This document shows, piece by piece, positions 49,031 to 58,415 of a DNA stretch of 64,000 nucleotides. Every line of letters starts with the position of its first letter. The first letter of the stretch is position 1. The notes under the pieces were generated by a model, which saw only the letters and a list, made by a program, of their open reading frames with translations, was not told the origin of the DNA and ran no database searches. Position numbers and translations under genes: made by a program. This DNA comes from Clostridium porci (GTDB taxonomy: Bacteria > Bacillota > Clostridia > Lachnospirales > Lachnospiraceae). The stretch covers positions 62,001 through 126,000 of the forward strand of contig NZ_VUMD01000002.1 of assembly GCF_009696375.1 (NCBI RefSeq), written 5' to 3'.

Positions 49031-49981
49031 TTACATCCCTCGGAGCCATTCTACCCACACGGAATAGTATTTCCCTAAAATATGAGAGCCGTCTGTAGAG
49101 TAACTGGCATTGAGGCTTCCCGTTTCATCATCAAAGATTTCATTCACATCTATATAATAGCAAGCATTGTTTTCTGCGATTTTTTTAATTTCATTGTTTA
49201 AAAAATCGATGTTCTCATTGTTGTAAATGGGGCTCTGAGCAGACTTTTCTTGTGTGACATGGAGGTTGGCCTCCAGCACGATTGCAGCGTCGGGCTGACG
49301 CAGCTTTATGGCATCTACTACGGACTGATACTGCACAACCGTTTGATGGCTGCCATAGCCCAGTTCATTGATACCGAGCATTAAGTATATGGTATGAAAT
49401 TGTTTTTGAGCCAGTACTTGTTCCAGGGATTTTTTGCTTCCGTCCTTTCCCCTTACCTTCGCGTCAAACAGATTGAACACGCTCATTCCCGAATTAGCGA
49501 ATACTTCGGCATTTCGCAGGTCTCCATATTCGGAGAGACCTACGGTTCGAGAGTCTCCAATAAACAACACATCGGTAAAGTCCGGAATTATAGCAATGCT
49601 GTAATCTGAGGTATCGCGGGCGCCATTTGAGGATTCTGGCATTTCACCAGAAACGGTTGAATTGGGAATTGATGCTTGGGGATTATTAGTTATATGGGCA
49701 GGAGAAGCTTCTTTCGATTCTGGAGCCTTCTCATTGCTGACAGAAAGAGCTGTATTTTCTTTCGTTGTCTCCGGCATCTGGTTGCCGTCTGCTTGAATGT
49801 AATTGTGCTCATCTGAACCTGTAAGGGAAACGGTGATATGCTTTCCAAGCTGTAAGCTATATCCGGCTGCCTGGTTCATGGCTTTAGCGAGAGCATTTGG
49901 AATGAAAGCAGGCATTATAGGAATTGCAGCTGATATGGAAAGGCTGAATATAAATAAAATAGTATACCAATATCGTTTCAT
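49031..49981 (-). CDS. exported SGNH/GDSL hydrolase-like protein
   Basis: The 316-residue protein has an N-terminal membrane anchor, a low-complexity linker (residues 60-125), and an SGNH domain. The domain contains the nucleophile block FIGDSRTVG, MLGINELG for the block III Asn, and STDGSHILG for the catalytic Asp-His pair. With the MBOAT protein encoded 18 bp upstream it forms the usual pair for transferring acyl groups to an extracellular glycan. The start has AGGAGAATG upstream. Confidence 0.88.
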   Translation of the reverse strand: MKRYWYTILFIFSLSISAAIPIMPAFIPNALAKAMNQAAGYSLQLGKHITVSLTGSDEHNYIQADGNQMPETTKENTALSVSNEKAPESKEASPAHITNNPQASIPNSTVSGEMPESSNGARDTSDYSIAIIPDFTDVLFIGDSRTVGLSEYGDLRNAEVFANSGMSVFNLFDAKVRGKDGSKKSLEQVLAQKQFHTIYLMLGINELGYGSHQTVVQYQSVVDAIKLRQPDAAIVLEANLHVTQEKSAQSPIYNNENIDFLNNEIKKIAENNACYYIDVNEIFDDETGSLNASYSTDGSHILGKYYSVWVEWLRGM

Positions 49982-49999
49982 GTTTTCATTCTCCTAAGT

Positions 50000-51418
50000 T
50001 TAAAATCTAAAATATAAAAAGGGATCATCAGCGCCCATTTTCATGAAATAAACACATAGCCAAAAAATAACCAACAGGAGTACCGCTGTTATAAACGAAT
50101 TTTTATATAAGTCATAGATCTTTCTTGGTATACTGGTTATAAAAATCAACCCTGCCGCCAGTGATAGAAAGTATAGCTTCCCGTATTTGAGAAAGTCACC
50201 AGCATAATACATAAAATGCTGATTTGGTGACATGAACGGGAACAGGCGCAGGAAGTATACCAACATCTGTTTCAGATCTGAAACTGCAAAAATCAGCCAG
50301 GTCACAGGTATTGCAAACAGCATATATAAATGGCCAATGACTGGAAAGCCATGGAAAAGCTTGATTAACCCTAGTTTTTCTGCTGAGATTAGAATGAACA
50401 GGATAAAACCCCATAGAATGAAATTCCAACTGGCGCCATGCCAGAAGCCGGTTAAAAGCCAGACAATTAGCATATTTCGAAATGTAAGCAGGCTTCCCAT
50501 TCGATTGCCTCCATTAGGAATATAGATGTATTCTCTAAACCAACTGCCAAGGGTCATATGCCATTTTCTCCAAAACTCCGTCATGGATAAGGCCATATAA
50601 GGATGATGAAAATTGTCCGGTAGGTGAAAACCCATGAGCTTACCCAGACCTTGTGCCATTAAGGAATATCCATAGAAATCAAAATAGATTTGAAAGCTAT
50701 ATGCAGCCAGCCCCAGCCAGGCCAGCGGGGTAGAAATGCTTTCATAGCCGATTGCAGTTACTTCACTCCACAGCCTGCCAACTTGATTTGCAAGCAATAC
50801 CTTAAATCCTAAGCCTATGGTAAATTCACGCAGACCCTCCTCTATATTTAAAAGCGTATGTTTGCGCCTGCTGATTTGCTTTTGTATAGAAGCATAGGTG
50901 ACAATCGGTCCGGCAATTAATTGCGGAAACATATTAATGTACATTCCAAAATCGATAAAAGAGGTTTCACAAGGAATATCTCTGCGGTAAACATCTGTCA
51001 GGTAAGAGATTGCCTGAAAGGTATAAAAGCTGATACCGATTGGGAGCGTAATATGATAGACTGGAAGCGCGTATCTGAAACCGAACTGTTGAAGCAGCAA
51101 ATTTATATTCTCTGTAAAAAAAGCAGCGTATTTAAATAGAAGCAACCAGAATAAATTATATATTATTCCGATGATCAGCCAGCTTGCCCGTCGTGTTTTC
51201 CACCTTCGCCTTCCCAGGCAGATTCCTATTTTGTAGTTAACAAGAATCGAAAAAAATAATAAAAAAAGATACCCGGGATGATCCTGTACTCCATAAAAAT
51301 AGAATAAAAGACTGCCGGCAAAAAGACAAAGGTTTTTCCATTTGCCTGGACTTATGTAATAAAGCGTTAGAAATATAGGTAAAAAATGGAAGATAAATTT
51401 GAGACTACTGAAAACCAT
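50000..51418 (-). CDS. MBOAT family O-acyltransferase
   Basis: The 472-residue polytopic protein matches AlgI/DltB-type MBOATs: FPQLIAGPIVTYASI, YFDFYGYSLMAQGLGKLMGF, NFHHPYMALSMTEFWRKWHM and TGFWHGASWNFILWG with the catalytic His. It passes acyl groups, probably acetyl, across the membrane to the SGNH partner. The start at 51418 is chosen since CAGGAG is eight bases upstream; the frame is open to 51454. The acceptor glycan is unknown. Confidence 0.93.
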   Translation of the reverse strand: MVFSSLKFIFHFLPIFLTLYYISPGKWKNLCLFAGSLLFYFYGVQDHPGYLFLLFFSILVNYKIGICLGRRRWKTRRASWLIIGIIYNLFWLLLFKYAAFFTENINLLLQQFGFRYALPVYHITLPIGISFYTFQAISYLTDVYRRDIPCETSFIDFGMYINMFPQLIAGPIVTYASIQKQISRRKHTLLNIEEGLREFTIGLGFKVLLANQVGRLWSEVTAIGYESISTPLAWLGLAAYSFQIYFDFYGYSLMAQGLGKLMGFHLPDNFHHPYMALSMTEFWRKWHMTLGSWFREYIYIPNGGNRMGSLLTFRNMLIVWLLTGFWHGASWNFILWGFILFILISAEKLGLIKLFHGFPVIGHLYMLFAIPVTWLIFAVSDLKQMLVYFLRLFPFMSPNQHFMYYAGDFLKYGKLYFLSLAAGLIFITSIPRKIYDLYKNSFITAVLLLVIFWLCVYFMKMGADDPFLYFRF

Positions 51419-51539
51419 TTTTGATTCTCCTGCTAAGTGAATAGTTTCATTCATTGCCTATATATTAGACGATTGATATGATAAAAAAGTTGCAGTTGAA
51501 CCTTTGTGTCTGCGGTGGCAGATAGCAGAACGTGCAACT

Positions 51540-51872
51540 GTGCCAATAGAAACAAACCCATGGAGAATCAGTGCCGCCGCTTCAAGCAAATGTAACGCTT
51601 TTCAATTAAAATCGTGGATGTTTCATCAAGTGTCAGTTCACTCACAGCCTCAGATACATTGAAAAACGGGATTGCGGATGTTGGCAAGAGCGCCATCTGC
51701 AATCTCTAAAAAAGACATACCTTTTCCGAAGAAGGAAACGGTCACGAATGTAGGTACTGATGATTTTGCATTTCGTAAAAGATACACCTATGGCACAATC
51801 ATGGTCGATATTAAAACTTACTGGATGATCGATCTTCTTCGTTCGAGAGAGATTGATTACCTGCTTTTTTAA
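51540..51872 (+). pseudogene. ISL3 family transposase remnant
   Basis: The stretch 51672-51872 reads VTNVGTDDFAFRKRYTYGTI and MVDIKTYWMIDLL, which matches the DDE core start of ISL3 transposases (GxDDFAFxKxHTYGT). Upstream pieces in other frames (RRFKCKCNAF-like and KNGIADVGKSAICNL) fit the preceding region. Stops and frameshifts remove function, and no clear terminal inverted repeats remain. Confidence 0.7.
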
Positions 51873-51910
51873 ACGTTTCAGTGTTCATATGGATGAGGCT
51901 GCTTAAAGGT

Positions 51911-51967
51911 AATTGCCCTAATATACCTGTGCTGAAAATACGTTCAGCACAGGCGTATTTTAAGGGC
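51911..51967. terminator. long hairpin between the IS remnant and the LevR-like gene
   Basis: The arms run GCCCTaATATACCTGTGCTG with AA and their partner TTCAGCACAGG then GTATTTTAaGGGC, around AATACG. There is no long T run on either side, but the position after the LevR-like stop codon (51973) suggests a terminator. Confidence 0.55.
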
Positions 51968-51972
51968 GGCTC

Positions 51973-54498
51973 TTAGGATCTGGCAGGAGCCTTGCTGGGT
52001 TTCTCCTCAATAAAGGGCAGAAAGATCTCGCAAATATAGGCCTTTTCCGGGGCTGGAACAGAAACTCCGAAAACTTCCTCTGCATAAACAAGATGACGTT
52101 CAAGAATACCCATCAAAGCGGAGTGTTGATTGATAAATGCTTTCAGGTGAGAGTATTTTAGTGGCTCTCCTTTTATAACTCGTTCCAGCATGTGGGCGCT
52201 GTGGAAAATAAATTTCAGGGCAATCTCATCGGAATAGCTGAGATAAAGCTCAGACAGAATTTTATTTAATACGTTCAGAAGCGTGTCGGCGGCCTTGCCG
52301 GGGTTTAAAAACGTCAAAGATGGAGAAAGTACTTCGTGGATGATACGATTCAGGAACGAAGTGGTAACAGCACAAGACTGAGATGGAGCCGTAGTTTCGT
52401 CTCCTGAAGCCTCCGACATCAGTTCAATGAGAGAGCAGTGCTTATAAGCTGACTTTTCGACCATATGGAGCATGAGAGGCATGGAGGCGCCGGCTATATG
52501 CTCCGTTCGGATACCGGTGAGTTGATTCAAGTGGTGGTGCAGGTCTGTGAAGGGTGACATATCAGTAAAAATAATCAGACCAGCATTGTGGTCAGAGGAA
52601 CGGGTGATGGCAGCCGCCTGTTCTAAAACCTGTTCCAGCGTCACAGAGGGGGTTAAGTCAATGCTGTGCACCAGGGGAAGTTGTACTGCATTGTTTAAAA
52701 ATGATGCAATCCCTGAGGAGACTCCCTGGCCGTGAAAGATTGCGATAAAATGGACATTGCCGTTAGCAGTCCAGTTAACGGACAGATACAGATACATTGT
52801 AATGAAGCACAGCTCAGAGTCCGGAAGCGGCTTTCCTCCAGACTCTTCCAGCAAAGCTTTCAACTTACGGGCTTCTGCGTATTCCTTTGGATAGGCGCGC
52901 CGTATATCATTCAGGCTGGGTGGAGACGAAGAGTTTGGAATACATGTATCCTGACGTTTCAGAACGTTATGGAGATGGAGCAAAAGACCGTAATACAGGC
53001 GTGGGTTTTCCAAAGCGCGTTTATAGTTGGGAGAAGCCTCCAGCACACGGTCTACAGCCTGGCATAGAAAATCCGGGAAAGAGGCCCGGAGCTGTTCCAT
53101 ACTGTGGGACTGTGTAATACGCATGCGGTTGACGCAGCGGTTTATGTAACCTCCTACATCGGATATTTTCAGTGGCTCTGATGAGATGGGGAGCTTAGGA
53201 TAGCCTAAAAAGTCTTCCGGAGCCACATCTTGATATATGGGAAGCTCCGGCTGTCCTTCTGGGGTGAAAGTCACATATGCTCCCTGCAGGCAGCTCAGGA
53301 GTTTTTGAATCTGCAGTACCTTTTCTTCTCTAGGGAGCGGCGTGGCTGTAACGGTGCAGGGGAGGTGGTGATAACTGATTTCAACAGAGGATGAGGCGTG
53401 ACTGCCGGTTAGGTACTCCAGATATGCCAGAGAACAGATGCCCTTAACACAGCTTTTGAGCTCACCTATCTGTCCGGGATAAGAGGCATGAAGAAGGCAG
53501 GATAGCACATCCTGGTGAATACGCAGGGGAAGTTGAAGGCGTCTGGATTCCCGGCCGAACAAAAGTGTCAGATGCTCCAGCAGCTCTGCGGGGCCGCGAT
53601 TTGCCAGATCGGGCAAGGGGATCAGCATTGGCATATTTCGCACAAAGCGCTCAATAGAAGGTGAGCCGGCAGGTTCCGTGGTGGTGGCTATGATCATAGC
53701 CTCGCCTTCCCGTACCATAGATGCTTCTCCCATGCGGCAAAATGTATTTTTCTCGATCAGAGTAGTTAGAAGCTCCTGAACTTTAGCGGAAAGCCTGTGA
53801 ACTCCGTTCAGGCAGAGAATACCCCCCTTGGCCTGTTCAATGAGGCCTTGTTTCCCCTTTTCGGCGCCTGGAAGAAAATTTTTGCTATAACCGAAAATTT
53901 GGGCCATAAGAAGGTGAGGGGATTTTGAGAAATCCTGACAGTTCAGCAGGACAAATTTGCCGTCGGGGGAGAGACGGCCGCATTTTTTTGCGTACGCGTA
54001 CATGGCTTTTGAAAAACACAGCTTTCCGATTCCCTCTTTGCCTGTTATCAATGTATGAATACCATGAGGAGGGTAGAGGACAGCTGCCTTGGCTTGCTGC
54101 ACCGCGCGCTTCATGCTTCCGCTGCTTCCGATCATAGATTCCAGACTGTCTGCTGGACGTTCGTTAGAGATCTGGATGGCATTTTGGGAAGCTAGATAGT
54201 CTTCCAGGCGCTCCCCGCATGGAATGGTACTGGGGAAAAATACACGGGGGAAGGAGGTTGCCAGGGCTTCCCGGTGAAGAAACAAAGTGGGTTTGCCCAG
54301 ACATTTGATCACAAGTCCCTGGCGGTATAGGCGGTTTAGCTCTCTTGATACATTTGTTCGATCCAGATTGGCTGCTGAGGCAAGGCCGGAAGCAGTTAGG
54401 CCTGTGATGTTTATGAAATTATTCTCTGCCGCCCGGAGCGTGTTTTCACGGATGAGTTCCAGAACCCGGTCAAGACGTCGAGGTGCGCTTTGATTCAT
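51973..54498 (-). CDS. LevR-like PTS regulator with a degenerate sigma-54 activator domain
   Basis: The 841-residue protein has a winged helix at residues 10-75 (LDRTNVSRELNRLYRQGLVI) and an AAA+ region at 120-370. A PRD lies near 440-530, a mannose-type EIIA domain (VHFIAIFHGQGVSSGIASFL) near 585-700, and a second PRD at the C-terminus (HSAHMLERV). The order matches LevR. The AAA+ domain keeps the P-loop GKEGIGK (153-159). However, GAFTGA is replaced by NFLPGA (207-212), and the Walker B is LCLNGVHRL (Asn231, Gly232 in place of Asp-Glu). The start at 54498 has AAAGGA upstream. It is divergent from the PTS genes it probably controls. Confidence 0.88.
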   Translation of the reverse strand: MNQSAPRRLDRVLELIRENTLRAAENNFINITGLTASGLASAANLDRTNVSRELNRLYRQGLVIKCLGKPTLFLHREALATSFPRVFFPSTIPCGERLEDYLASQNAIQISNERPADSLESMIGSSGSMKRAVQQAKAAVLYPPHGIHTLITGKEGIGKLCFSKAMYAYAKKCGRLSPDGKFVLLNCQDFSKSPHLLMAQIFGYSKNFLPGAEKGKQGLIEQAKGGILCLNGVHRLSAKVQELLTTLIEKNTFCRMGEASMVREGEAMIIATTTEPAGSPSIERFVRNMPMLIPLPDLANRGPAELLEHLTLLFGRESRRLQLPLRIHQDVLSCLLHASYPGQIGELKSCVKGICSLAYLEYLTGSHASSSVEISYHHLPCTVTATPLPREEKVLQIQKLLSCLQGAYVTFTPEGQPELPIYQDVAPEDFLGYPKLPISSEPLKISDVGGYINRCVNRMRITQSHSMEQLRASFPDFLCQAVDRVLEASPNYKRALENPRLYYGLLLHLHNVLKRQDTCIPNSSSPPSLNDIRRAYPKEYAEARKLKALLEESGGKPLPDSELCFITMYLYLSVNWTANGNVHFIAIFHGQGVSSGIASFLNNAVQLPLVHSIDLTPSVTLEQVLEQAAAITRSSDHNAGLIIFTDMSPFTDLHHHLNQLTGIRTEHIAGASMPLMLHMVEKSAYKHCSLIELMSEASGDETTAPSQSCAVTTSFLNRIIHEVLSPSLTFLNPGKAADTLLNVLNKILSELYLSYSDEIALKFIFHSAHMLERVIKGEPLKYSHLKAFINQHSALMGILERHLVYAEEVFGVSVPAPEKAYICEIFLPFIEEKPSKAPARS

Positions 54499-54525
54499 AG
54501 TTCGTTCCTTTCCAAATAGTGTCAA

Positions 54526-54815
54526 AACAGCGTGATTATATAAATATAATAATACACATTAGATAAAATAGCAAATGGGATATATAATACAACTAAAATA
54601 ACAATAAAATATAAAGAAATATTAAAAAATATAACAATAAATATAGGAAAAATCATATATTTGTGTGTTGTAAAAATGAATGCAGGTAATTTAAATGAAC
54701 GGCAGCCTGGACAATGTGTGTTATTATTGGTGGAAAAGTTGATAAATCCATCCTAAGTATGTTAATTTCAAAAGCCCATATAGTGAAATAGATCTGGTTT
54801 TAACAGGAAAATAGA
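54526..54815. other. AT-rich intergenic region between the LevR-like gene and the PTS operon
   Basis: No gene is present, and no -24/-12 sigma-54 promoter could be found in either direction. The stretch is dominated by A and T, with a possible regulator site only at its right end (54816-54837). Confidence 0.4.
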
Positions 54816-54837
54816 TTTGACACACATTTGTGACAAA
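54816..54837. promoter_or_regulatory. imperfect palindrome before the PTS operon promoter
   Basis: TTTGACACACATTTGTGACA with AA following is an imperfect palindrome (18 of 22 positions symmetric). It ends 17 bp before the -35 box at 54855. It is a candidate binding site for the divergent regulator or a CRP-like protein. Confidence 0.45.
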
Positions 54838-54854
54838 ACAAAAAAGTGAAAAGT

Positions 54855-54883
54855 TTTACAGAAAAAAATGGACGTGATATATT
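54855..54883 (+). promoter_or_regulatory. sigma-A-type promoter of the mannose-family PTS operon
   Basis: TTTACA (54855-54860) and TATATT (54878-54883) are spaced by 17 bp, 30 bp upstream of the EIIA gene. Confidence 0.6.
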
Positions 54884-54912
54884 CAGCGTAAGGCTAGAAA
54901 GGAGGTAGTTGA

Positions 54913-55344
54913 ATGTATCGGGTATTGCTGTTGAGCCATGGAGAGCTGGCCCGGGAGCTTCTGCGGACTGTAGAGATGGTGATTGGAGGTCAGCCTGAGC
55001 AGGAGGTGGCGGCATTGCCGCTTCAGCCTGAGCAGGATATGAATGAGTACTACCGGGCGGTGGATGGGTTTGTGAAGGAATCCGGAGCTTGGGGGGGATG
55101 TATGGTCTTTACGGATATTGCAGGTGGAAGCCCTTTTATTACATCTGCAAAGGTGTACAGAAAGCGGGCCGGAACGATTAAAATGGATATCATCACAGGA
55201 ATGAATCTTCCAATGGTGGTTGAGGCAGTCTCAAACCGGGGAAGCAATGATCTGGACGAGGCGCGGATAAGGGCGCTTCGAAATGGAATTGAGGGTATTC
55301 ACGCATTTTCTTCCAAGCTACAGGATGTAGTGCGGGAGGAATAG
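54913..55344 (+). CDS. PTS mannose-family EIIA component
   Basis: The 143-residue protein has the phospho-histidine in LLLSHGELARELL (His9) and FTDIAGGSPF, the EIIA-Man fold signature. It takes phosphate from HPr and passes it to EIIB. The start has AAAGGAGG upstream. It is the first gene of a run EIIA-EIIB-EIIC-EIID. The substrate is unknown. Confidence 0.93.
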   Translation: MYRVLLLSHGELARELLRTVEMVIGGQPEQEVAALPLQPEQDMNEYYRAVDGFVKESGAWGGCMVFTDIAGGSPFITSAKVYRKRAGTIKMDIITGMNLPMVVEAVSNRGSNDLDEARIRALRNGIEGIHAFSSKLQDVVREE

Positions 55345-55381
55345 ATAGCAGAGCTAGGCTTGCAGAAGGGAAGGATTAGAA

Positions 55382-55858
55382 ATGAAAATTGCGATGTGCA
55401 GAGTAGATGAACGTCTGGTACACGGGCAGGTGATTGCGTCCTGGTCCAAGATACTGAGTATAAAACAGATTCTGGTAATAGATGATCAGATGGCAAAGGA
55501 TAGCTTTATGGGGACTGTTTTGGCTATGGCCGCTCCCTCTGGGGTTAAGGTGGAGCTGATCTGCGTAGACGAAGCGGTTCGCCGTATTAAGAAGGAGGGA
55601 GGGCAGGAAGGGGTGAATACCATGCTTCTGTTTAAAGTGCCGCAGTACGCGCTGGCTCTTGTGGAAAAGGGGATTGGGATAAAGGAGCTGAATATTGGAA
55701 ATATGGGTGCAGGACCGTCCCGAAAGGCAATTTCGCGCAACGTATATGCCTCTCAAGCTGAGGTGGATATTTTTAAGAAGCTGCTGAATATGGGAATTAA
55801 GGTATACCTTCAGATGGTTCAGCAGGAGAGCCGGGTGGATATTGCTGCAAAACTGTAA
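55382..55858 (+). CDS. PTS mannose-family EIIB component
   Basis: The 158-residue protein shows CRVDERLVHGQVIASW with the phospho-histidine His14, and IGNMGAGPSRKAISRNVY, typical of EIIB of the mannose/fructose/sorbose family. It phosphorylates the sugar as it enters through EIIC and EIID. The start has AAGGGAAGG upstream. Confidence 0.94.
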   Translation: MKIAMCRVDERLVHGQVIASWSKILSIKQILVIDDQMAKDSFMGTVLAMAAPSGVKVELICVDEAVRRIKKEGGQEGVNTMLLFKVPQYALALVEKGIGIKELNIGNMGAGPSRKAISRNVYASQAEVDIFKKLLNMGIKVYLQMVQQESRVDIAAKL

Positions 55859-55890
55859 ACACAAAATCTATTATAGGAGGAGTGGGGATT

Positions 55891-56649
55891 ATGCAACTGT
55901 TTCACGCATTGATTATTGCATTGCTTACATGGCTGGCAGCTACGGCGTTTCCAATGTGGCTCAGATGGTCCATGTATTTTGGCGCGCCGCTGGTAGCTGG
56001 CTTGGTGAATGGAATTCTTTTGGGGGATCTGACCTATGGGCTGCAGTGTGGAGGTACGATTATGATGGCCTATATTGGGCTGGTGGCTATCGGAGGCTCT
56101 CTTCCTTCTGACCTTTCGCTGGCCGGTTATCTGGGGGTGTATATGACGATGGCATCCCAAGCAGATCCATCGGTGGGGCTTCCCATTGCGGTATCTCTGG
56201 GCTTTCTAGGAATTCTTTGCTCCAACGCAAAGATGGCGCTGAATCCCATATGGGTTCATAAGGCCGATCAATATGCAGCTGAGGGAAATGACAAGGGAGT
56301 TGTCATGATGAACCGGTTGGCATCACAAATCGTACCCTTTATCACATATTTTCTTCCGGCTTTTTTTTGCGTTCTGTTCGGAGCTCCCTTTATGGACAAG
56401 ATGCTGGCTATAGTGCCGGAGCAGGTGATTGGTATCCTTAAGCTGATCGGAGCCATGATTCCTGCTTTGGGTCTCGCTATGCTGATGAATATGATGAATA
56501 AGTGCTCTACAATTCCTTTCTTTTTTATAGGATTTGTACTTGCGGCGTATCTGAAGCTAGATATTATAGCCCTGGCAATTCTGGGAGCTGCCTTTGGCAT
56601 GCTGCATCTGCTGTATACAAGAGGAAGGAGGATAGAAGAAAATGACTGA
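55891..56649 (+). CDS. PTS mannose-family EIIC component
   Basis: The 252-residue membrane protein matches EIIC-Man: APLVAGLVNGILLGDLTYGL, LQCGGTIMMAYIGLVAIGGS and PALGLAMLMNMMNKCSTIPF. It forms the sugar channel with EIID. The start at 55891 has TAGGAGG upstream; GTG 55882 overlaps that site. The stop overlaps the EIID start by eight bases. Confidence 0.93.
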   Translation: MQLFHALIIALLTWLAATAFPMWLRWSMYFGAPLVAGLVNGILLGDLTYGLQCGGTIMMAYIGLVAIGGSLPSDLSLAGYLGVYMTMASQADPSVGLPIAVSLGFLGILCSNAKMALNPIWVHKADQYAAEGNDKGVVMMNRLASQIVPFITYFLPAFFCVLFGAPFMDKMLAIVPEQVIGILKLIGAMIPALGLAMLMNMMNKCSTIPFFFIGFVLAAYLKLDIIALAILGAAFGMLHLLYTRGRRIEEND

Positions 56650-57466
56650 GGAAAAAAGAATTATTTTGGATAAGAAAACGCTTCGCCAGTCGTGGTGGAA
56701 TTGGACCTGCTGGGGACAGATCTGCTATAACTTTGAGCGTATGATGGGGCTGGGATTCTGCCATTCTATGATCCCGATTTTAAAAAAGCTATACCCGGAT
56801 GACAAGGTTAAAATGGCTGAGGGGATGAGCCGCCATCTGACCTATTATAATACAGAGAATACCTGGGGCTGCCTGATTCCCGGAATCGTAGCTGCTATGG
56901 AAGAAGAGAGGGCGAATGGAGCAGATGTGGAGGACGATGCGATCAGCAACATCAAAACTGCTTTAATGGGGCCCTTGGCCGGAGTGGGGGACGCCATTAC
57001 TCAGGGTATAGTAAAGGTAATACTTCTGGCCATTGGCATTGACCTGGCTATGGAGGGTAATCCTCTGGGGCCATTGCTGTTTGTGCTTATATTTTCAGTG
57101 TATGCGCTGGGGGTTGGTTATACCTGTTATATGACTGGATATAAGATGGGGAAAAATGCGGTTGTGAAAATTCTGAGCGGAGGTCTAATCAAGGAGATTA
57201 CGGAAGGCTGCGGTGCAATGGGAATGATGGTGCTGGGAGGGTTGGTGGCCACAAAAATTGGTATTACGACCCAGCTGTCCTTCACACTGGGAGAAAAGGT
57301 AACAGAAGTGCAGGCCCTTTTGGATCAGATTATACCCGCTTTACTGCCGCTGGTGCTGTTCTTTGGTGTGTATGGGCTTCTTAGAAGGGGTATCACACCT
57401 ATGAAAACCATGGGAATGATATTTTTGGCGGGTATTGTATTGTCTCTCACAGGGGTTTTGGGTTGA
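56642..57466 (+). CDS. PTS mannose-family EIID component
   Basis: The 274-residue protein matches EIID-Man. It has SWWNWTCWGQICYNFERMMG with LGFCHSMIPILKKLY at the start, ALMGPLAGVGDAITQG, and C-terminal membrane helices. It works with EIIC in the membrane. Its start codon lies inside the end of the EIIC gene, showing translational coupling. Confidence 0.94.
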   Translation: MTEEKRIILDKKTLRQSWWNWTCWGQICYNFERMMGLGFCHSMIPILKKLYPDDKVKMAEGMSRHLTYYNTENTWGCLIPGIVAAMEEERANGADVEDDAISNIKTALMGPLAGVGDAITQGIVKVILLAIGIDLAMEGNPLGPLLFVLIFSVYALGVGYTCYMTGYKMGKNAVVKILSGGLIKEITEGCGAMGMMVLGGLVATKIGITTQLSFTLGEKVTEVQALLDQIIPALLPLVLFFGVYGLLRRGITPMKTMGMIFLAGIVLSLTGVLG

Positions 57467-57493
57467 GAGCCAACTTGGAATGGAGGAAAATGT

Positions 57494-58303
57494 ATGATGA
57501 TGGAACAGCATGAGAAAATATTTGGAACGAAAAAGCCTTTGATTGGTTGCCTGCACATGGCAGCTTTGCCTGGAAGCTATTATGCGGCCCCTTCTATGAC
57601 GTACAGAGATCAGATTAGACGTCTGAAGGAGGACGCCAAGATTCTGATGGAGGAGGGATTTGATGCCTGTGTATTTGCGAATGAGGGTGACCGGCCTTAT
57701 CTCTCTCAAGTAGGGCCAGAAACGATTGCTTCCTATGTACGGATTGCTGCGGAGGTAGCGGCGGATTTAACGATCCCATATGGCTGTGGGGTTTTGATTG
57801 ATCCCATTGCTACATTGGCCGTGGCTAAGGCCATTGATGCGAAATACGTGCGTACTTATGTGACCGGGACATACAACGGACTGTTTGGCTGGCAGACCTT
57901 TAACCCTGGTGAGATTTTTCGCTATCAAAAGCAAATAGGTGCGGAACATGTGCGTGTGTACACTTACTTTGAGCCTCATGCGGGTACCAGCATGGATAAG
58001 AGACTGGTGGAGGAGCAGATCGACGGTGCGCTCATGAACCTGCCCATAGCTGGAGTTCTGATAGGAGGGTCCAGGGCGGGGCTGCCGCCTAAGGCTGCTG
58101 CATTGGGAAGCGTAAAGTCCCGGTTCCCGGATATGCCTTTGATTTTAGGAAGCGGCGGGCGTGTAGACAATATAAAGGAGCTTCTGGAATTTGCGGATGG
58201 TGTGATTATCGGCACCAGCATAAAAAAAGACGGGATTCTCTGGAATCAGATTGATCCGGTTCGGGCGGCTGCCTTTGTGAAGGCGGCCCGTGAGTTTACA
58301 TAA
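57494..58303 (+). CDS. BtpA/SgcQ family protein
   Basis: The 269-residue protein matches the BtpA family: LIGCLHMAALPGS, GFDACVFANEGDRPY, VRTYVTGTYNGLFGW and LILGSGGRVDNIKELL, in a TIM-barrel layout. SgcQ lies in the sgc sugar PTS operon of E. coli, and a similar place here next to a PTS suggests a role in using the transported sugar or its phosphate. The activity is not known. The start has GGAGGAAAA upstream. Confidence 0.88.
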   Translation: MMMEQHEKIFGTKKPLIGCLHMAALPGSYYAAPSMTYRDQIRRLKEDAKILMEEGFDACVFANEGDRPYLSQVGPETIASYVRIAAEVAADLTIPYGCGVLIDPIATLAVAKAIDAKYVRTYVTGTYNGLFGWQTFNPGEIFRYQKQIGAEHVRVYTYFEPHAGTSMDKRLVEEQIDGALMNLPIAGVLIGGSRAGLPPKAAALGSVKSRFPDMPLILGSGGRVDNIKELLEFADGVIIGTSIKKDGILWNQIDPVRAAAFVKAAREFT

Positions 58304-58332
58304 AAGGAGATGCCGGAATCGCAGAAAATATG

Positions 58333-58374
58333 TTGACATAATATATTGACATATAATTAATAAAGGTGTACAGT
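58333..58374 (+). promoter_or_regulatory. possible promoter of the APC permease gene with two TTGACAT repeats
   Basis: TTGACAT occurs at 58333 and 58346, 13 bp apart. The second TTGACA (58346-58351) pairs with TACAGT (58369-58374) at 17-bp spacing. The doubled element is otherwise unexplained. Confidence 0.4.
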
Positions 58375-58415
58375 AAATATAAATTTAAAATATTGATGTA
58401 CAGGGGGGCAAGCAT

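Noticed and set aside
54526-54912. possible sigma-54 promoter for the PTS operon
   Set aside because: TTGACACACATTTGTG has some likeness to a -24/-12 element but lacks the GG at -24 and the GC at -12; the sigma-A-type promoter at 54855-54883 is better
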